35,921 nucleotides of DNA from Opitutales bacterium (lineage in GTDB: Bacteria > Verrucomicrobiota > Verrucomicrobiia > Opitutales > T3Sed10-336): assembly GCA_007130045.1 (NCBI GenBank), contig SLTG01000053.1, forward strand, positions 1 through 35,921, read 5' to 3'. Position numbers and translations under genes: made by a program. Shown one piece after another: positions 34,660 to 35,921 of the stretch (positions are counted from its first letter, which is position 1; each line of letters begins with the position of its first letter). The notes under the pieces are model-generated. The model ran no database searches. It worked only from the letters and a program-made list of their open reading frames with translations, and had not been told where the DNA came from.

Positions 34660-35921
34660 ATGAACAAAAGACCGTTGATCCTCATTACCAGCCTGGCCGC
34701 AGCCTTTTTTGTTTCTTTGGCATGGTTACAGCCCTGGAAAACTGAAAGTTCACATAGCGAAGGAGTTTCCGCTGCCGATACGCCGAGTTACGCGGTCGAA
34801 GTTTCCGGCGATGAGAGGAGTTCCCCTGTTGCGGATGTGTCTGGCGCCACCGCCGGCACGGAACGGGCGCGGAGCGGCGAGCGGAACAGACGACCCGTAT
34901 CTCAGGTCTCTCGGGAGCGACTGGACGAGCGGAACGAAGAACATGTCCCCGGGTTTGAACAGGTGAGGTACGATTCCGTCCTGTTTGAGGAGACGACCCC
35001 GCCGGACGCGCGTGGACGGTTTGAAAGAGTGCGTGTGGTGGAGACCGATTTTCACTACCCGCACCTTCGCATCACCGAACACCTTGAAACCGATTCCGAA
35101 AGCGGCGAAGTGATCCGGAACGGATGGCACGGAATGATCGCGGATCACGTCATCGCGCGAATCGATCCGTCCCTGACGAACGACGAAGTGGAAGCACTGT
35201 TTCCCGGCGAGGAAATCCGGGTTCGCCGCCGCATGGAGGAACAGGGCCTGTTTCTCCTGGAGTTTCCGCTTGAGCGCATCGATGCGGTCGAGAGCGCGAT
35301 CGCACGGATCTCACGCGAAGCCGGCGTCGTCGAATATGTCGAACCCGACCAACTCGTGACGCCCGCGGCGATCGATCCGCCGAGAGATCCTCGGTTCGAT
35401 GAGCTATGGGGACTGCACAACACAGGTCAGGCCGGGTTTTTCTTTGATGTCTTTCGGGATCCTTTCTTCGGCGATTTTAACTTTCTAAATTTTGGTGAAG
35501 GACGCGAAGGCGCCGATATCGACGCACTCCGGGGATGGGAAATACGAACCGATGCTTCGGACATCGTTGTCGCCGTCCTGGATACCGGCGTGAATTTCAA
35601 TCACGAGGATTTGAGGCGGAACATGTGGCGCAATTCGCGCGAGATCGCCGACGGCAGGGACACGAGCGGGAACGGCTTCGTGGATGATATTTTCGGTGTG
35701 GACGTCACCACCGGCGGTCCGCCGATGGATGACCACGGTCATGGAACCCACGTCGCCGGAACCATCGGCGCCGTGGGTGACAACGGCGTGGGAATAACCG
35801 GGGTTGCGTGGGACGTTCAATTAATGGCGGTTCGCTTCCTGGTGCCGTTCGGGACGATCTCCGATGCGGTCATTTCCTTCGATTACGCGCGATCCAACGG
35901 CGCCGATATCGTCAATGCCAG
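34660..35921 (+). CDS. Secreted subtilisin-like (S8) serine protease, N-terminal part
   Basis: The frame is open to the window end: 420 complete codons. An N-terminal hydrophobic segment (about 5-23) is a signal peptide or anchor. A long polar propeptide-like region (about 30-245) follows, with the inhibitor-like part VIARIDPSLTNDEVEALFPG to EYVEPDQLVTP. The mature domain starts near DPRFDELWGLHNTGQ. Catalytic Asp is D308 in VAVLDTGVN; catalytic His is H361 in DDHGHGTHVAGTIG. The catalytic Ser lies beyond the window. A Phe-rich insert (FFFDVFRDPFFGDFNFLNFG) sits between the start of the domain and the Asp motif. Function: extracellular protein degradation. The 248 bases upstream (34412-34659) hold nothing I recognise. 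Confidence 0.88.
   Translation, partial: MNKRPLILITSLAAAFFVSLAWLQPWKTESSHSEGVSAADTPSYAVEVSGDERSSPVADVSGATAGTERARSGERNRRPVSQVSRERLDERNEEHVPGFEQVRYDSVLFEETTPPDARGRFERVRVVETDFHYPHLRITEHLETDSESGEVIRNGWHGMIADHVIARIDPSLTNDEVEALFPGEEIRVRRRMEEQGLFLLEFPLERIDAVESAIARISREAGVVEYVEPDQLVTPAAIDPPRDPRFDELWGLHNTGQAGFFFDVFRDPFFGDFNFLNFGEGREGADIDALRGWEIRTDASDIVVAVLDTGVNFNHEDLRRNMWRNSREIADGRDTSGNGFVDDIFGVDVTTGGPPMDDHGHGTHVAGTIGAVGDNGVGITGVAWDVQLMAVRFLVPFGTISDAVISFDYARSNGADIVNA

Overview
The window is about 36 kb of GC-rich, densely coded bacterial chromosome. The strongest lineage clue is the five-gene cluster at 26346-33463. Its order and architecture (small exported protein, PilM-like protein, two single-pass pilus proteins, secretin) match the Amuc_1102-1101-1100-1099-1098 pilus locus of Akkermansia. 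With the Gram-negative features (outer-membrane barrels, secretin) this points to Verrucomicrobiota, perhaps an Opitutae-like member. That placement is an inference from gene content and translated motifs; no phylogeny was run. I see no phage, transposase, rRNA or CRISPR array.

Layout. 1-7152: a truncated-looking DUF2339-like membrane protein, a YfcE/MJ0936-type phosphodiesterase, a GT2 glycosyltransferase, a small membrane protein, a NatAB-type ABC exporter, a CCA-adding enzyme and a DUF423 protein. 7384-9973: a TorF-like outer-membrane protein, a bidirectional terminator, a block of palindromic repeats and 6-phosphogluconate dehydrogenase (gnd). 10298-16935: a peptide-type ABC importer operon in which the solute-binding protein and the first permease are one 1099-residue polypeptide, followed by the second permease and two ATPases. 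17030-19759: tRNA-Leu(UAA), a divergent sigma-70 factor overlapping nadD, then rsfS. 19787-21659: a DUF481 outer-membrane protein and an MscS channel, divergently transcribed. 21888-25469: pdhA-pdhB-pdhC on the minus strand. 25664-26173: a Nudix hydrolase. 26346-33463: the Amuc-type pilus/secretin locus. 33542-34411: a 5'-3' exonuclease. 34660 to the end: the N-terminal part of a secreted subtilisin-like protease.

How the genes work together. The four ABC-importer genes are tightly coupled (two 4-base ATGA overlaps and one 4-base gap) and supply every part of a DppABCDF-type importer. PdhA, PdhB and PdhC give E1 and E2 of the pyruvate dehydrogenase complex; E3 is not in the window. The pilus-locus genes encode a cytoplasmic actin-like protein fused to a PilN-like membrane segment, two membrane-anchored periplasmic proteins and an outer-membrane secretin, so together they span the envelope. 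The tRNA-Leu lacks an encoded CCA, which fits the CCA-adding enzyme nearby.

Non-coding structure gathers at gene ends. Convergent junctions hold a perfect palindrome (1085-1118), a G-rich tract filling the whole space between two stop codons (5100-5151) and a terminator plus a 54-bp tandem repeat with covarying hairpins (8194-8428). Two further copies of that hairpin lie at 6681-6740. Many genes have no clear Shine-Dalgarno sequence; the pilus locus instead seems to start at a TTG chosen by a strong one.
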